Origin: Clostridia bacterium
GTDB lineage: Bacteria > Bacillota > Clostridia > Oscillospirales > CAG-272
Reading direction: 5' to 3'
Length of the DNA stretch: 54,072 nucleotides
Assembly: GCA_017455905.1 (NCBI GenBank)
Contig: JAFTLQ010000001.1
Location: forward strand, 1 to 54,072
A program made the translations under genes and the position numbers. Numbering within the stretch: position 1 is the first letter of the stretch; every line of letters begins with the position of its first letter. Positions 15,019 through 23,852 of the stretch are shown here, piece after piece. The notes below the pieces were generated by a model that saw nothing but the letters and a program-made list of their open reading frames with translations, was not told the origin of the DNA and did not search any database.

Positions 15019-18000
15019 ACTTGTTTGTATCACTTGACGCGTGGATAGATGGTGCATGGGAGGAGCAGAAATGCACGATTCCGTTTACAAACGCGGTGCT
15101 GCTCGACGAACGCCTTGACGAAGCCAACGCTACGGTATATTCGAAGCGCGATATCTTTCCTGCGTTGACGGTCTTCCGCATGATTGCATACGAGCGCCGG
15201 GCCGCTACGGTGTATGTCAACCACACCATCTACTACGTCCTGGCAAATGACAAAAGTCCCGAATACGTCGTCGGTAGTGGCTTATATAAGCACGATCTGT
15301 ATCTCATAGAGCCTACCAAGCTGCTGGAGGGCATTCCTTGCCAGACACTGACCTTTACCAACACGACCGCGACCTCGATCGGAGTAAAAAAGGCGGAACC
15401 GAAAGATGCGCCGGATGCAGCGTTCCCGTATACCGAAATGAAAGACTTCGTCGAAGACGGATTCTCGCCATATTCCTTCGATACCCCTATATCCAAAACA
15501 ACAGCTTTTCAAGTACCATCTCCAAAGACGGTTGGACAGTTTGTTGTCGATGCTTTTAGTGCGTGGGAACATCCCGTGAGCGGACAAACATGGTCGGTTG
15601 TAGATGAAACGTACTATCTCCCGACACAACGGGAAGCCGTAACTTCGGAAGTAATCGTCCAAAACGGACTATACGGCAATCCGACAACCTATCAGGGAAA
15701 AAACGCAAGCCTAACGATTACCGACCCCGAAATGTATATTTTCCTAACATACAGGATCGTCATCCACAAAACCGGTGTCGAATCGTATACCGATGATAAA
15801 GCCATTCGCATCACATATACACTTACTGCCATTCAGAACGAGCACCCCTTGAAGCGGTGGACTGTCACCGACGAAGTCAACCGTTGCTTGGAGCTGGCCG
15901 ACCCGATCTTTATACAGGATTTTGTGCCTTTTACAACGGATATCACGCTCAACGCATCAGATGCGGCGAAATACGATAAGGTGTTGGCGCCTGAATTCTC
16001 CATGACCGAATGCACGCTACGCGAACAGCTTAAAATCATCGGTTCCTTCATTCACGCTGAACCGCGACTAACCTTCAAGGAAAGCGACGGAGAGCTGAAG
16101 AAAGAGCTGTACTTTGATCCGATCGCAGGATTCGAAGAAGCCGTAGCATCATCGGATGCGTATACCTACCGTGAATGCAGTTTGAGCATCAACCAATACT
16201 GCACTGGAATACGAACAACGGCAACAAATCTCGTGCAATCACTTCAATATGCTTCGGGTACGATGATCGACCCGTCGCGAGACGCCTCCGGTGCAGGAAC
16301 AGGTCTAACGGCTTACCGCTCTCTCCGTGCGGAAGAAAGCTACGCAAGGGTAACGGAAAACAACGGCATGTTTTCTACGCAATTGCCAATTTATTCTTTG
16401 GCAGATTTAAAAATTGGCATACTCTCGGTAGATGCGGACGGAACAAGCTCCGTAGGCACGCCACTTGCCTCGTGGTGGTTAAAACCAACCTCGGTCAAAG
16501 ACTATGTTTTTGAAGAAACCGAATACGCTGCCAACCTAAGCAACTACGCAGGTGCATATCCGTACTCAAAATCCTATGCCCTGTATTATACCATCGGCAA
16601 CAAAGGCATACGCGGCATGTTCTATCGCGCTCCAACACAGCTTGGATCCATTCTCCCGGATGCGATTGTAGGCAAATACACCGTAACGAACATATTGGCG
16701 GCGTGCACCACCGAGCGCACGGCCTCGCAGATCGAGGCATATCTACAAAAGAACCCCGGTTGCCTCGTTGCGCAAGTCACGTATAAACCGATATACTCTG
16801 CCCTGCTCTCTCATGAGAAGCAAGCATATACGCCGAATGCTACGCGCTTCGAGCAGATCTACAACCAGGGGGAAAATCTAATCGAAAGCCTGCACTTCGG
16901 TGAGCACGTCAAGGGTGTAGCGGCACGGCTCGGAAACGTGGAACAAACAAGAACGTACGTTTTTTACGATTTTTCCCGTGTTCCAAAGGTCACGCAAACG
17001 ATTGACGGCCTGTCGATCAGCGCGGTATCTACCGAAATCCATGCAAGCTTTATCCGTTGCACAGTCGCACTGACAAAGGACTACAACCGCATCAGCGAAT
17101 ACGTTGGCGTCAATTCATTAAAGCGTGTGTATGAAGTGTCGGAAAGAAATACCTATAACCGCTCGATCCTTCTCAAAACCTACATTACCGTAGGACAAGC
17201 GCCTATATCAACGAGGGTGAGCCACAAGTATTTTACTTTGGATATGACGGCATTGATCGAGCTTTTCAAAGGGACCGTTCCAAGAAACGCCAGCATAACC
17301 ACTTGTCTCGCCACAGGGTATGCCAAAGCAAAGAAGGGCCATGCGCCGAGAGCCTTATCGACGACGAGACTCCCCGTTGTCTCCTCCGCGCTCGGAAACG
17401 CTATGCTGTTCTCTTTTGCATACAAGGATAACTATTCCGCAGGAGATACGGCACGGTTTCTTCGTTTTGACACAGACATGGCAGGCGATATGACGGGCAT
17501 GTGGCTCGACGACTGCAGCTACACGGACTATTTTGGTCGTATGTATTCTATGACATTTGCCCTCTTAGCAGATGCCTCAGCACCTGCGGGCTTGCTGAAC
17601 AACACGATTCCGCCGCTCGACATGCCCTATGTCCCATCCGACCAAAGTCGCCACCTGCAGCAAATGAGCACCGCTGTAAGTTCAACGATCGGTGAGACGA
17701 GGTATCTTGTACGAAAGGACAGCCGCGAGCATCTTTCCTTCAATGTTGAAGTGGAATTCAAAAGCACGTCGGATAGCCTTATCATCGGTTCAGCCTTGGC
17801 ATATCTTAATAGCTTGGTTTCCACCGAGCGCGTGGGTACTCCGCTTTTGTATATCTTGAAAAAGCCTATGGGGGATCTCGGTATAACAAAGCTGTCACGC
17901 GTACTCAAGGATATTCCACAAGGTGTAGGGGAAACGGTCGAATATATCACCGTTGACATTTTTGGCGCGAACACGCCTTCCCTTGACCGCTTCGACATCG

Positions 18001-18263
18001 TCTACAGCAACATGCCTACGACCGGTGCTTTGTATGTTAAGGAATTTTCGTTTAAAGAGTACCTTCTTTCCGCTGATAGTTGCTACGGTTGGGTGATCGC
18101 GATTCCTCCGGTCATTGAAACAGAGACGGAGGAGGACGAAAGCGGTACGCTTGTGTCTGTTGATACCATAAAAGGCGGCGACGTGCTTCTGATGTCAGCC
18201 AAAAAATACGCGAAGGGCGATAATCTTCTCGCCGATTGCTTCTTCTACACAGGCAATTATTAA
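15015..18263 (+). CDS. large tail hub/baseplate protein
   Basis: 1082 residues, the largest phage gene here. The N-terminal region (RLDEANATVYSKRDIFPAL ... YYVLANDKSPEYV ... YKHDLYLIEPTKLLEGI) matches the opening domains of Gram-positive phage tail hub proteins, where a similar HxLxLIEPTKxLE strand is typical. The rest is long and beta-rich with no lysozyme or peptidase motif that I can see. It probably forms the hub or tip that carries the fibres encoded next. ATGA overlap with the upstream gene. Confidence 0.65.
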   Translation: MNLFVSLDAWIDGAWEEQKCTIPFTNAVLLDERLDEANATVYSKRDIFPALTVFRMIAYERRAATVYVNHTIYYVLANDKSPEYVVGSGLYKHDLYLIEPTKLLEGIPCQTLTFTNTTATSIGVKKAEPKDAPDAAFPYTEMKDFVEDGFSPYSFDTPISKTTAFQVPSPKTVGQFVVDAFSAWEHPVSGQTWSVVDETYYLPTQREAVTSEVIVQNGLYGNPTTYQGKNASLTITDPEMYIFLTYRIVIHKTGVESYTDDKAIRITYTLTAIQNEHPLKRWTVTDEVNRCLELADPIFIQDFVPFTTDITLNASDAAKYDKVLAPEFSMTECTLREQLKIIGSFIHAEPRLTFKESDGELKKELYFDPIAGFEEAVASSDAYTYRECSLSINQYCTGIRTTATNLVQSLQYASGTMIDPSRDASGAGTGLTAYRSLRAEESYARVTENNGMFSTQLPIYSLADLKIGILSVDADGTSSVGTPLASWWLKPTSVKDYVFEETEYAANLSNYAGAYPYSKSYALYYTIGNKGIRGMFYRAPTQLGSILPDAIVGKYTVTNILAACTTERTASQIEAYLQKNPGCLVAQVTYKPIYSALLSHEKQAYTPNATRFEQIYNQGENLIESLHFGEHVKGVAARLGNVEQTRTYVFYDFSRVPKVTQTIDGLSISAVSTEIHASFIRCTVALTKDYNRISEYVGVNSLKRVYEVSERNTYNRSILLKTYITVGQAPISTRVSHKYFTLDMTALIELFKGTVPRNASITTCLATGYAKAKKGHAPRALSTTRLPVVSSALGNAMLFSFAYKDNYSAGDTARFLRFDTDMAGDMTGMWLDDCSYTDYFGRMYSMTFALLADASAPAGLLNNTIPPLDMPYVPSDQSRHLQQMSTAVSSTIGETRYLVRKDSREHLSFNVEVEFKSTSDSLIIGSALAYLNSLVSTERVGTPLLYILKKPMGDLGITKLSRVLKDIPQGVGETVEYITVDIFGANTPSLDRFDIVYSNMPTTGALYVKEFSFKEYLLSADSCYGWVIAIPPVIETETEEDESGTLVSVDTIKGGDVLLMSAKKYAKGDNLLADCFFYTGNY

Positions 18264-18276
18264 GGAGAGTGCTACC

Positions 18277-19131
18277 ATGATATTTTTAGCAAAACGAGAC
18301 GGCACGATCCTGCCGTACACACCGACGGCCATGACGCAAGGACAGATCGGACCGTACGAGATCGTCCTGCTCGCTCCATTCCCTGCGTCGACCGTTGTTT
18401 CTGTCAGTTTCACGCTACCTAACGGAAATGTGACAACGCCGGACCTCGTACCATATGCGCCGACGTATGCCATTACGGACAACAGCGGCAATCCCGTCAA
18501 CGTGTGGAAGGCTGAACCGGAAATCAACCTAACGGACCTTTCGGGAAAGATAAAACTGCAATTCTTTTTCACGGATGCAACGGGGACGATCCCGTCCACC
18601 TTGGCTGTGATCAACGTGGGACGAGGTGTGACAAGCCTTGTCCCTACCGTTGGATCTACCGATCTACAAACCATCCAGCGCTACCTTGCCGCCGCTCAAC
18701 TCGCGGCGATATCCTCGCAGCAAACCGCCGCGATGGGAATGGCAGAGGCAATTGGATGGGCCACAGGACAGAAATACGTCGCATCCATTGATCAGGACGC
18801 AGATGCGCTGAGCATGACGCTTGACGAAACCGCCTTTCTCAACGCTATAGGCTATGAAGAAGGATCGTACACCTTCGAATGGCAAGGATTGAACGGATGG
18901 GTAGACACCGTCACGGGTGACTCCGTGGACCTTACGGTATATGGAATCTATCCCGGCACGGCTAACGCCTTTTCTGTTACCGTCAGCATGGTCGAAGATA
19001 TTGACCCTAACGCGCCATGGTTTCACAACAATGCACGCTGGTATGCTGAGACCGCAGAGGTCAAGTGTTCCTATGACGAAGTAAATAAAATACCCAGTCA
19101 ATTCTATCTTGTTTCTTGTATACACGGTTGA
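18277..19131 (+). CDS. baseplate upper protein-like tail protein, probable 5' part of a split fibre gene
   Basis: 284 residues. The first 120 (IGPYEIVLLAPFPASTVVSVSFTLPNG, ITDNSGNPVNVWK) resemble the BppU/DUF2479 N-terminal domain that anchors receptor-binding parts to the baseplate. A helix (LQTIQRYLAAAQLAA) and a beta domain with FEWQGLNGWVDTVTGD and WFHNNARWYAETAEV follow. The frame ends abruptly after IPSQFYLVSCIHG. The expected continuation (LVYTVDDSKAYWKIADYD) is in the next frame, so this is likely one gene broken by a frameshift. RBS AAGGAGAG. Confidence 0.6.
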   Translation: MIFLAKRDGTILPYTPTAMTQGQIGPYEIVLLAPFPASTVVSVSFTLPNGNVTTPDLVPYAPTYAITDNSGNPVNVWKAEPEINLTDLSGKIKLQFFFTDATGTIPSTLAVINVGRGVTSLVPTVGSTDLQTIQRYLAAAQLAAISSQQTAAMGMAEAIGWATGQKYVASIDQDADALSMTLDETAFLNAIGYEEGSYTFEWQGLNGWVDTVTGDSVDLTVYGIYPGTANAFSVTVSMVEDIDPNAPWFHNNARWYAETAEVKCSYDEVNKIPSQFYLVSCIHG

Positions 19132-20860
19132 CGATAGCAAGGCATATTGGAAGATCGCTGATTATGACGCGAACAATTACGCATATGTACGGCAATATCA
19201 CACGACTAATGATGCTAATTACCCGTTATTGTTTAAGTATGATGCTGGAATAACCGATACTACAAGTTATGTAACCAAGTACACGCGAACCGCTAATAAT
19301 TTATATTTCAATCCTTCAACGGGTACGCTTTACGCTACAAGATTCAGCGGCGCAATTGAAGGATTGGAAGAAGCCGTTGAGGAAGCGTTGACCGAAGCAA
19401 AGGAAAGTGGAGACTTCAAAGGCGAGCAAGGCATCCAAGGTTATAGCATTGTAGCGACGGTAGACCGTCCTGCCTTCACCGAGTCACAATGGAGCACATA
19501 CGGCACGATCGGTCGTAACGAAAACTGGGGTAATACATCAAACAGCGGCGTGCGCGTCGGTGATTTATTCATCGTAGTGGGAACGTCAACGGATGCGGGC
19601 AAGGGTCACATGCTGGTGTACAGGTACACAGGAGCAAACAACTCGACGACTCTATATGGTACTTGCATCGGCCACCACATCATCTCCGCGAAGGGTGCCA
19701 CGGGACCTACAGGTGCAACAGGTGCGGAGGGCTTAGGTATATGGCGAAGCTCAGCCGACCCCGCGAACACCGCGACAAGCATCGCTTTATCGACAATCAC
19801 CATTCCGTCGGGGCGTTCTGTAAAGGTTGGAGATCTAATTATAGCCAACAGCACGTACAGCTATATGTTCCGTGTGACGGCGGTTGGTTCAACTGCCGCT
19901 ACGGTGACATATATCTGCTCTTTGCGTGGCGCTACTGGTCCATCGGGATGGGGAAACGATGGTGCGAGCGCCGTAATTACGGGTGTATCGGCTTCTATTG
20001 ATGACAACGTCGGTACGCCAAGCGTAATCGTAACGATGGGTGGTACAGAAATCGAGCGCTCGTTCAACTTCGCTTTTAAAAACCTTAAAGGTGCAACAGG
20101 TGCATCGAGCGAATGGTACACAGGTACGGGCATAACAGGTACATCCACTACGGCTACTGTATTCAGTAGTAGCGGTGTTTCATCTGCTACGGTAGGCGAT
20201 ATGTACCTCAACACAAGTACGTCCAATGTATATAGATGCACAACTGCAGGAGCACCTTCTGCGGCAAAATGGGTGTACGTATGTAACATAAAGGGCAAAG
20301 ATGGTACAGCCTCAGAAGTAGCAACTCCAACAGTTAACGGCTTGATGTCCTCGGATGATAAAGCCAAACTTGATTACTTTGACATTGATCTTAGTAAAAA
20401 AAGAATGAAATTCGGGAATTCCTTCAAGTTTGCCCCGGTAACGAATTATACCAACGGTTGGCTCATTTATTTAGGCGCTCATAGCGCGGCTATACACTAT
20501 ATGATTAAGCTCACCGGGTACTATTACGATTATACCGGCTACAAACCTATCAATTCCATGTTTTCGTTCTATCACAACAATAGCACTTTTTACGCCAAGG
20601 CAAACACTGTAATACATTGTGGGCATAACCTCGGTTCTGTTTATGTTATTTACAGTGATGGAGGAGAAGGAACATATCTGTCTAACGGGATATGGGCTTA
20701 TGTGCCATCTCTCGGTGGAAATCCGAGCGTGATGGAGGTCGAAGTTATGGCTGTGAGTCATTATTATGGCGCTAATATTGAATCCTACGCAGACCCTTAT
20801 ATATTGAATCAAAGCGTTACGGATTTCACAAATATGACGTATATAACTATTACGCCATAA
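19109..20860 (+). CDS. tail fibre protein with collagen-like segments, probable 3' part of the split gene
   Basis: 583 residues if counted from a TTG at 19109, which lacks a ribosome binding site. It contains NNLYFNPSTGTLYATRFSG, common just before fibre shafts, a coiled coil (IEGLEEAVEEALTEAKES), collagen-like GxY runs (GATGPTGATGAEGLG, GATGPSG), beta repeats and a C-terminal globular part (SFYHNNSTFYAKANTVIHCG). Such proteins bind the host surface. It overlaps the previous frame by 23 bases in the +1 frame; a near-duplicated CTTGTTT/CTTGTAT at the junction explains the shift. Confidence 0.65.
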   Translation: MFLVYTVDDSKAYWKIADYDANNYAYVRQYHTTNDANYPLLFKYDAGITDTTSYVTKYTRTANNLYFNPSTGTLYATRFSGAIEGLEEAVEEALTEAKESGDFKGEQGIQGYSIVATVDRPAFTESQWSTYGTIGRNENWGNTSNSGVRVGDLFIVVGTSTDAGKGHMLVYRYTGANNSTTLYGTCIGHHIISAKGATGPTGATGAEGLGIWRSSADPANTATSIALSTITIPSGRSVKVGDLIIANSTYSYMFRVTAVGSTAATVTYICSLRGATGPSGWGNDGASAVITGVSASIDDNVGTPSVIVTMGGTEIERSFNFAFKNLKGATGASSEWYTGTGITGTSTTATVFSSSGVSSATVGDMYLNTSTSNVYRCTTAGAPSAAKWVYVCNIKGKDGTASEVATPTVNGLMSSDDKAKLDYFDIDLSKKRMKFGNSFKFAPVTNYTNGWLIYLGAHSAAIHYMIKLTGYYYDYTGYKPINSMFSFYHNNSTFYAKANTVIHCGHNLGSVYVIYSDGGEGTYLSNGIWAYVPSLGGNPSVMEVEVMAVSHYYGANIESYADPYILNQSVTDFTNMTYITITP

Positions 20861-20917
20861 TAGCACACTTCAACAGTCTTATAGAGATCGTATCAATGAA
20901 CTGGAGGCTATGAACAC

Positions 20918-21340
20918 ATGATATTGCAATTGCAACTCACAAACAAATCCTTGGTGGCCGTACCATATTCGGCTATCATCCTTCCTATTGCCGAGGCAAA
21001 GATTACGTTCTTTTCGGCACAGTATCGTCTCGGGCAACTCATCGCTTCGGTCAACGGTACACCGGTTGCCTTGAAGAACGATCGGACGCTCGACCTTTCG
21101 CCGTTCCTAAAGGTGGGTGTATTGGAAATTGCCGTCACCCTCGTTGTCAACGGAAAAGAAACCATGAAATGGACGTTGGAGCCTATCAACGTCCGGCTGA
21201 ATGAAACAAATTATGAAGCCATCCCGGAGCTGGTCAGCTTACGAAGGGACTTGGATTCGCTTCGGGAGGACGTTGTCACTTTGAAAAAAGCCGTTCTCGA
21301 AATCGTAGAACTTATCAAAAAAGGAGAATCTGTCATATGA
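20918..21340 (+). CDS. small beta-rich tail accessory protein with coiled-coil tail
   Basis: 140 residues. The N-terminal 100 are strands (MILQLQLTNKSLVAVPYSA, KITFFSAQYRLGQLIASVNG) and the C-terminal 40 a coiled coil (VSLRRDLDSLREDVVTLKKAVLEIVELI cut into heptads). GGAGG lies upstream; a three-codon frame (MNT) just before it is ignored. It may bind the baseplate or fibre through its coil. No family is recognised. ATGA overlap with the next gene. Confidence 0.55.
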   Translation: MILQLQLTNKSLVAVPYSAIILPIAEAKITFFSAQYRLGQLIASVNGTPVALKNDRTLDLSPFLKVGVLEIAVTLVVNGKETMKWTLEPINVRLNETNYEAIPELVSLRRDLDSLREDVVTLKKAVLEIVELIKKGESVI

Positions 21341-22101
21341 AACGCTTGCTTACGATCCTCGCCATCACGCTCTGCTTGTCTTGCGCATTAACGGTCCCTG
21401 CATTTGCAGAGGAGGACGGCGAAAAAATTTCAACCGATATTACCGATATTGTAGAAAATACCGAAAACCCTGACTCCTCAGAAACGCAGGTTCCGCCCGT
21501 GGAGGATCTTGTGGAACCGCCTACCGCTCCCGAGGAGACGGATACGAATGTCCCGGATTCTACGCAATCCGGTGCAACAGATGCAGACGATACGCCGGAA
21601 AACGATAGTACGTGGGACGCGTTTGTTGATAAGATCACAAATTCCTCCCTATGGATATCGATCGGTACATACGTATTATCTGCCTTCGCTCTGTACGAGC
21701 TGTTCAAATCGAAATTTTCCGGTTTGATAACGCTTGTCAAGGGGAAAGCCTCCGCTGGCGATATCAAAGACTATCTTCACAAATTCGGAAACGATATTGG
21801 GAACAACGTAGAAACGGTAAGGCGGCAACTTACAGAGCAACTTGCCGCTTCCGACGACGCAAACAAAAAGCTCATGACCATTCTGTCCATCTTTATGACG
21901 AACGTTAAGATCAATGATACCGCAAAAGCCGAGATCTTGCAGGTCCTATCGAGCGTGAAGGAATACACGGGCACCGCTGCCGAAATCGTCGAAACCGCCA
22001 ATGCAGCGATAGAAGCCGCGCAAAAAACCGTTGAAACTACCGAAACGCCCGCGCTTGATGCTATCAAAGAGGAGCAGGAGCTTGTTGTAGGAGGGATCTA
22101 A
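21337..22101 (+). CDS. exported phage protein with acidic linker and membrane segment
   Basis: 254 residues. A signal peptide (MKRLLTILAITLCLSCALTV ... AFAEE) is followed by an acidic Thr/Pro-rich stretch (residues 30-95), a hydrophobic segment (SLWISIGTYVLSAFALYEL) and a long helical region (TVRRQLTEQLAASDDANK, AEIVETANAAIEAAQKTV). The layout is compatible with a cell-envelope-spanning protein involved in lysis or superinfection exclusion. No enzymatic motif is present. The start forms an ATGA overlap with the upstream gene; AAGGAG precedes it. Confidence 0.6.
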   Translation: MKRLLTILAITLCLSCALTVPAFAEEDGEKISTDITDIVENTENPDSSETQVPPVEDLVEPPTAPEETDTNVPDSTQSGATDADDTPENDSTWDAFVDKITNSSLWISIGTYVLSAFALYELFKSKFSGLITLVKGKASAGDIKDYLHKFGNDIGNNVETVRRQLTEQLAASDDANKKLMTILSIFMTNVKINDTAKAEILQVLSSVKEYTGTAAEIVETANAAIEAAQKTVETTETPALDAIKEEQELVVGGI

Positions 22102-22102
22102 C

Positions 22103-22519
22103 ATGAAAAAGCGTTGGACTTCTCTCGGCCTAAAGCTCGTCGGCTTTCTATGCATATATATAGTGCCGATCCTCCTCTTTTCGGGGGTAATGCCATTCCT
22201 TCACGGTGATATAAGCGCCGGCGTAACCTACATCGGATACGTCGGCTTTGCCCTTATAGCGATTTTTTCTTGGCACAAATTCATGGATTTTGTTAAAAAA
22301 CAGCCGGAAAGTGTTTGGCGTGCCGTCGTTTTGTGCATCACACCCGTTGTTGTTTGGTGCGTGGTCAAGCTTGGACTAAACCACATAGGCGCCTTGCTCG
22401 TCTCCCTGATCTCCTATTGGGACAAGGTTCTTCTGTTTGTTGTTCTCGGCTGCCTGTGCAACGTTTTTGCGGCTCGAATAGCAACGAGAGAGGACGAGGA
22501 GGGTAATAATGGAAAATAA
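22103..22519 (+). CDS. four-helix membrane protein, holin-like
   Basis: 138 residues, four hydrophobic helices (KLVGFLCIYIVPILLFSGV, AGVTYIGYVGFALIAIFSW, RAVVLCITPVVVWCVVKLGL, WDKVLLFVVLGCLCNVF) and a charged C-terminal tail (TREDEEGNNGK). Charged C-terminal tails and small size are common in holins, and its place after the tail genes fits lysis. No holin family is recognised. It starts one base after the preceding stop, with GGAGGG upstream, and overlaps the next gene by 11 bases. Confidence 0.5.
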   Translation: MKKRWTSLGLKLVGFLCIYIVPILLFSGVMPFLHGDISAGVTYIGYVGFALIAIFSWHKFMDFVKKQPESVWRAVVLCITPVVVWCVVKLGLNHIGALLVSLISYWDKVLLFVVLGCLCNVFAARIATREDEEGNNGK

Positions 22520-23522
22520 AAATCAATCCGTTTATGAGGATTTTTCCGAGACTTCGCGCACCGCTATGTCGATTGCCAAAAAAACGGTAAAGGACTATTT
22601 CCCCTTCTTTATCATGATCGTGGACATAGTCTTTACCGTTTTGACTAAATTTTACCGTACGGGATTTGACGCGCTTTTTTCTGCATCCTATTTCATCGAG
22701 CTGGCATCCAACATCATGGCAGTGATGTTCTGCTATTCAGCCTTTGTCCCCTATGCCTACGATAAGGAAAAGCAACTCATGACAGAATATGGTGATACAT
22801 ACCGTCAATGGATGGGGATTTCCCGCCGCGTCCGCCATGGGCTGAATGCTGTTTTTGGGCGGTATTGCAGAGAAAAGGACGAGGAGGACCGCACGAATAT
22901 CCGACGGGCTTTCATAGAAAATCACACCATGATCCCCTGGGCTGTTTATTTAGAACGGTACGCGCATACCAAGCCTGGCATGCTCAGAGCTATGATCCGA
23001 ACCGGAGAATTATCAGCCGGTGAGGCGAAAGCAATAAAACGAGCGAATCGTCAAATCAAGATGAGAGCGACGGATCCCGTCCACATCTTATGTGGTGCAC
23101 GCCCCAAGCGGAACGCAAACGCTACGCGTGACGTCAACCGTAACGGTATCGCTATCGCTATGAAGCCCGTAAGTATGATCCTCCTCTCCGTTATCGTTAC
23201 GGCCTTCAGCGGCGAATACGTCGGGTTGGAAAGCTTCTCTGTCATATACTCTATGATCTACTCGGTGATCCTGATCATCGTCGCGTCGTTCACAGGTTAC
23301 TCAAAAGGTGCCTCTAACGCACGCGCAGATCTTGATGTCATGAAGATACGCGTCCTTTATTTGGAGAGCTTCTTCGAAGCCAAGAGGGCGATCATAGAAA
23401 AGGTAGAGCGCGGAGAACCGATCGAGGAAATCCAAACGATCGCGCCTGTTCCGACTCCCCAGGTAGCCGATTTTTCCTCTGCCGACAAAGCGCAAGAAGC
23501 CTCGGAATCTATACCTGACTAA
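22509..23522 (+). CDS. multi-pass membrane protein at the prophage end
   Basis: 337 residues with membrane segments near 28-45 (YFPFFIMIVDIVFTVLTKF), 55-75 (ASNIMAVMFCYSAFVPYAY), 215-235 and 245-265 (MIYSVILIIVASFTG), a basic charged loop between (ARPKRNANATRDVNR) and a cytosolic helix plus Pro-rich tail. There is no peptidoglycan hydrolase motif. It is the last phage gene before the tRNA region. Function is unknown; with the two genes before it, it may form a lysis or exclusion set. RBS GAGGAGGG. Confidence 0.55.
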   Translation: MENKNQSVYEDFSETSRTAMSIAKKTVKDYFPFFIMIVDIVFTVLTKFYRTGFDALFSASYFIELASNIMAVMFCYSAFVPYAYDKEKQLMTEYGDTYRQWMGISRRVRHGLNAVFGRYCREKDEEDRTNIRRAFIENHTMIPWAVYLERYAHTKPGMLRAMIRTGELSAGEAKAIKRANRQIKMRATDPVHILCGARPKRNANATRDVNRNGIAIAMKPVSMILLSVIVTAFSGEYVGLESFSVIYSMIYSVILIIVASFTGYSKGASNARADLDVMKIRVLYLESFFEAKRAIIEKVERGEPIEEIQTIAPVPTPQVADFSSADKAQEASESIPD

Positions 23523-23588
23523 CTTTTGACTAACAAACCGCGAAAAAAAGTGATAAAATTTGATAAAGATTGACACTTTTAAATAATG

Positions 23589-23637
23589 AAAAAACACCGA
23601 AATTTCCTTGCTACACAAGGATTTTTCGGTGTTTTTC
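23589..23637 (-). terminator. terminator between prophage and tRNA-Ala
   Basis: AAAACACCGAAA pairs with TTTCGGTGTTTT, with an inner TTCCTTG/CAAGGA stem. Both flanks are A/T runs, so it can stop the tRNA-Ala transcript and also transcripts leaving the prophage. Confidence 0.75.
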
Positions 23638-23640
23638 TTT

Positions 23641-23716
23641 TGGTGGAGCATAGGGGATTCGAACCCCTGACCTCAACACTGCCAGTGTTGCGCGCTCCCA
23701 ACTGCGCTAATGCCCC
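23641..23716 (-). tRNA. tRNA-Ala (GGC)
   Basis: A complete 76-base cloverleaf on the minus strand. The acceptor stem GGGGCAT/ATGCTCC includes G3:U70, the alanine identity pair. The anticodon loop CUGGCAG sits on a CAACA/TGTTG stem; GGGGTTCGAATCCCC forms the T arm; CCA is encoded. Confidence 0.95.
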
Positions 23717-23729
23717 GATGAACGCTTCT

Positions 23730-23758
23730 ATTATATATGATTTTTTCGCACTTGTCAA
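23730..23758 (-). promoter_or_regulatory. promoter of tRNA-Ala
   Basis: TTGACA (23758-23753) and TATAAT (23735-23730) are 17 bases apart on the minus strand, 13 bases before the tRNA. Confidence 0.85.
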
Positions 23759-23806
23759 GGGTGTTTTTTATTTTTTGTATTTTATTTGGTTTGTTTCATA
23801 AAAAAA

Positions 23807-23838
23807 GCGGCCAAGGGTACATGCGTATCCTTGGCCGC
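23807..23838 (-). terminator. terminator of fucI
   Basis: On the minus strand GCGGCCAAGG pairs with CCTTGGCCGC and is followed by seven T, 15 bases after the fucI stop. Confidence 0.85.
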
Positions 23839-23852
23839 TCGTATCGATCGGT

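Larger units (their letters stand above)
482..23588. mobile_element. prophage or prophage remnant (serine-recombinase type)
   Basis: The segment joins a minus-strand serine-recombinase cassette to a plus-strand block of phage genes running from small middle genes through terminase, portal, capsid, connector, tail and membrane-protein genes, ending 120 bases before a host tRNA-Ala gene. Many stops and starts overlap as ATGA, as in a phage late operon. No repressor, antirepressor, replication, tape-measure or endolysin gene is visible. The first gene of the recombinase cassette survives only as a C-terminal stub. That suggests a deletion joined the cassette to the late half of the phage. Outer limits are approximate: left near the recombinase terminator, right between 23523 and the tRNA terminator. 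No convincing attachment-site duplication was found. Confidence 0.8.

Noticed and set aside
2643..23567. TTTGATAAA occurs at both prophage ends (2643 and 23559) and could be an attachment core.
   Set aside because: Nine A/T-rich bases are expected by chance, and no longer match surrounds them.
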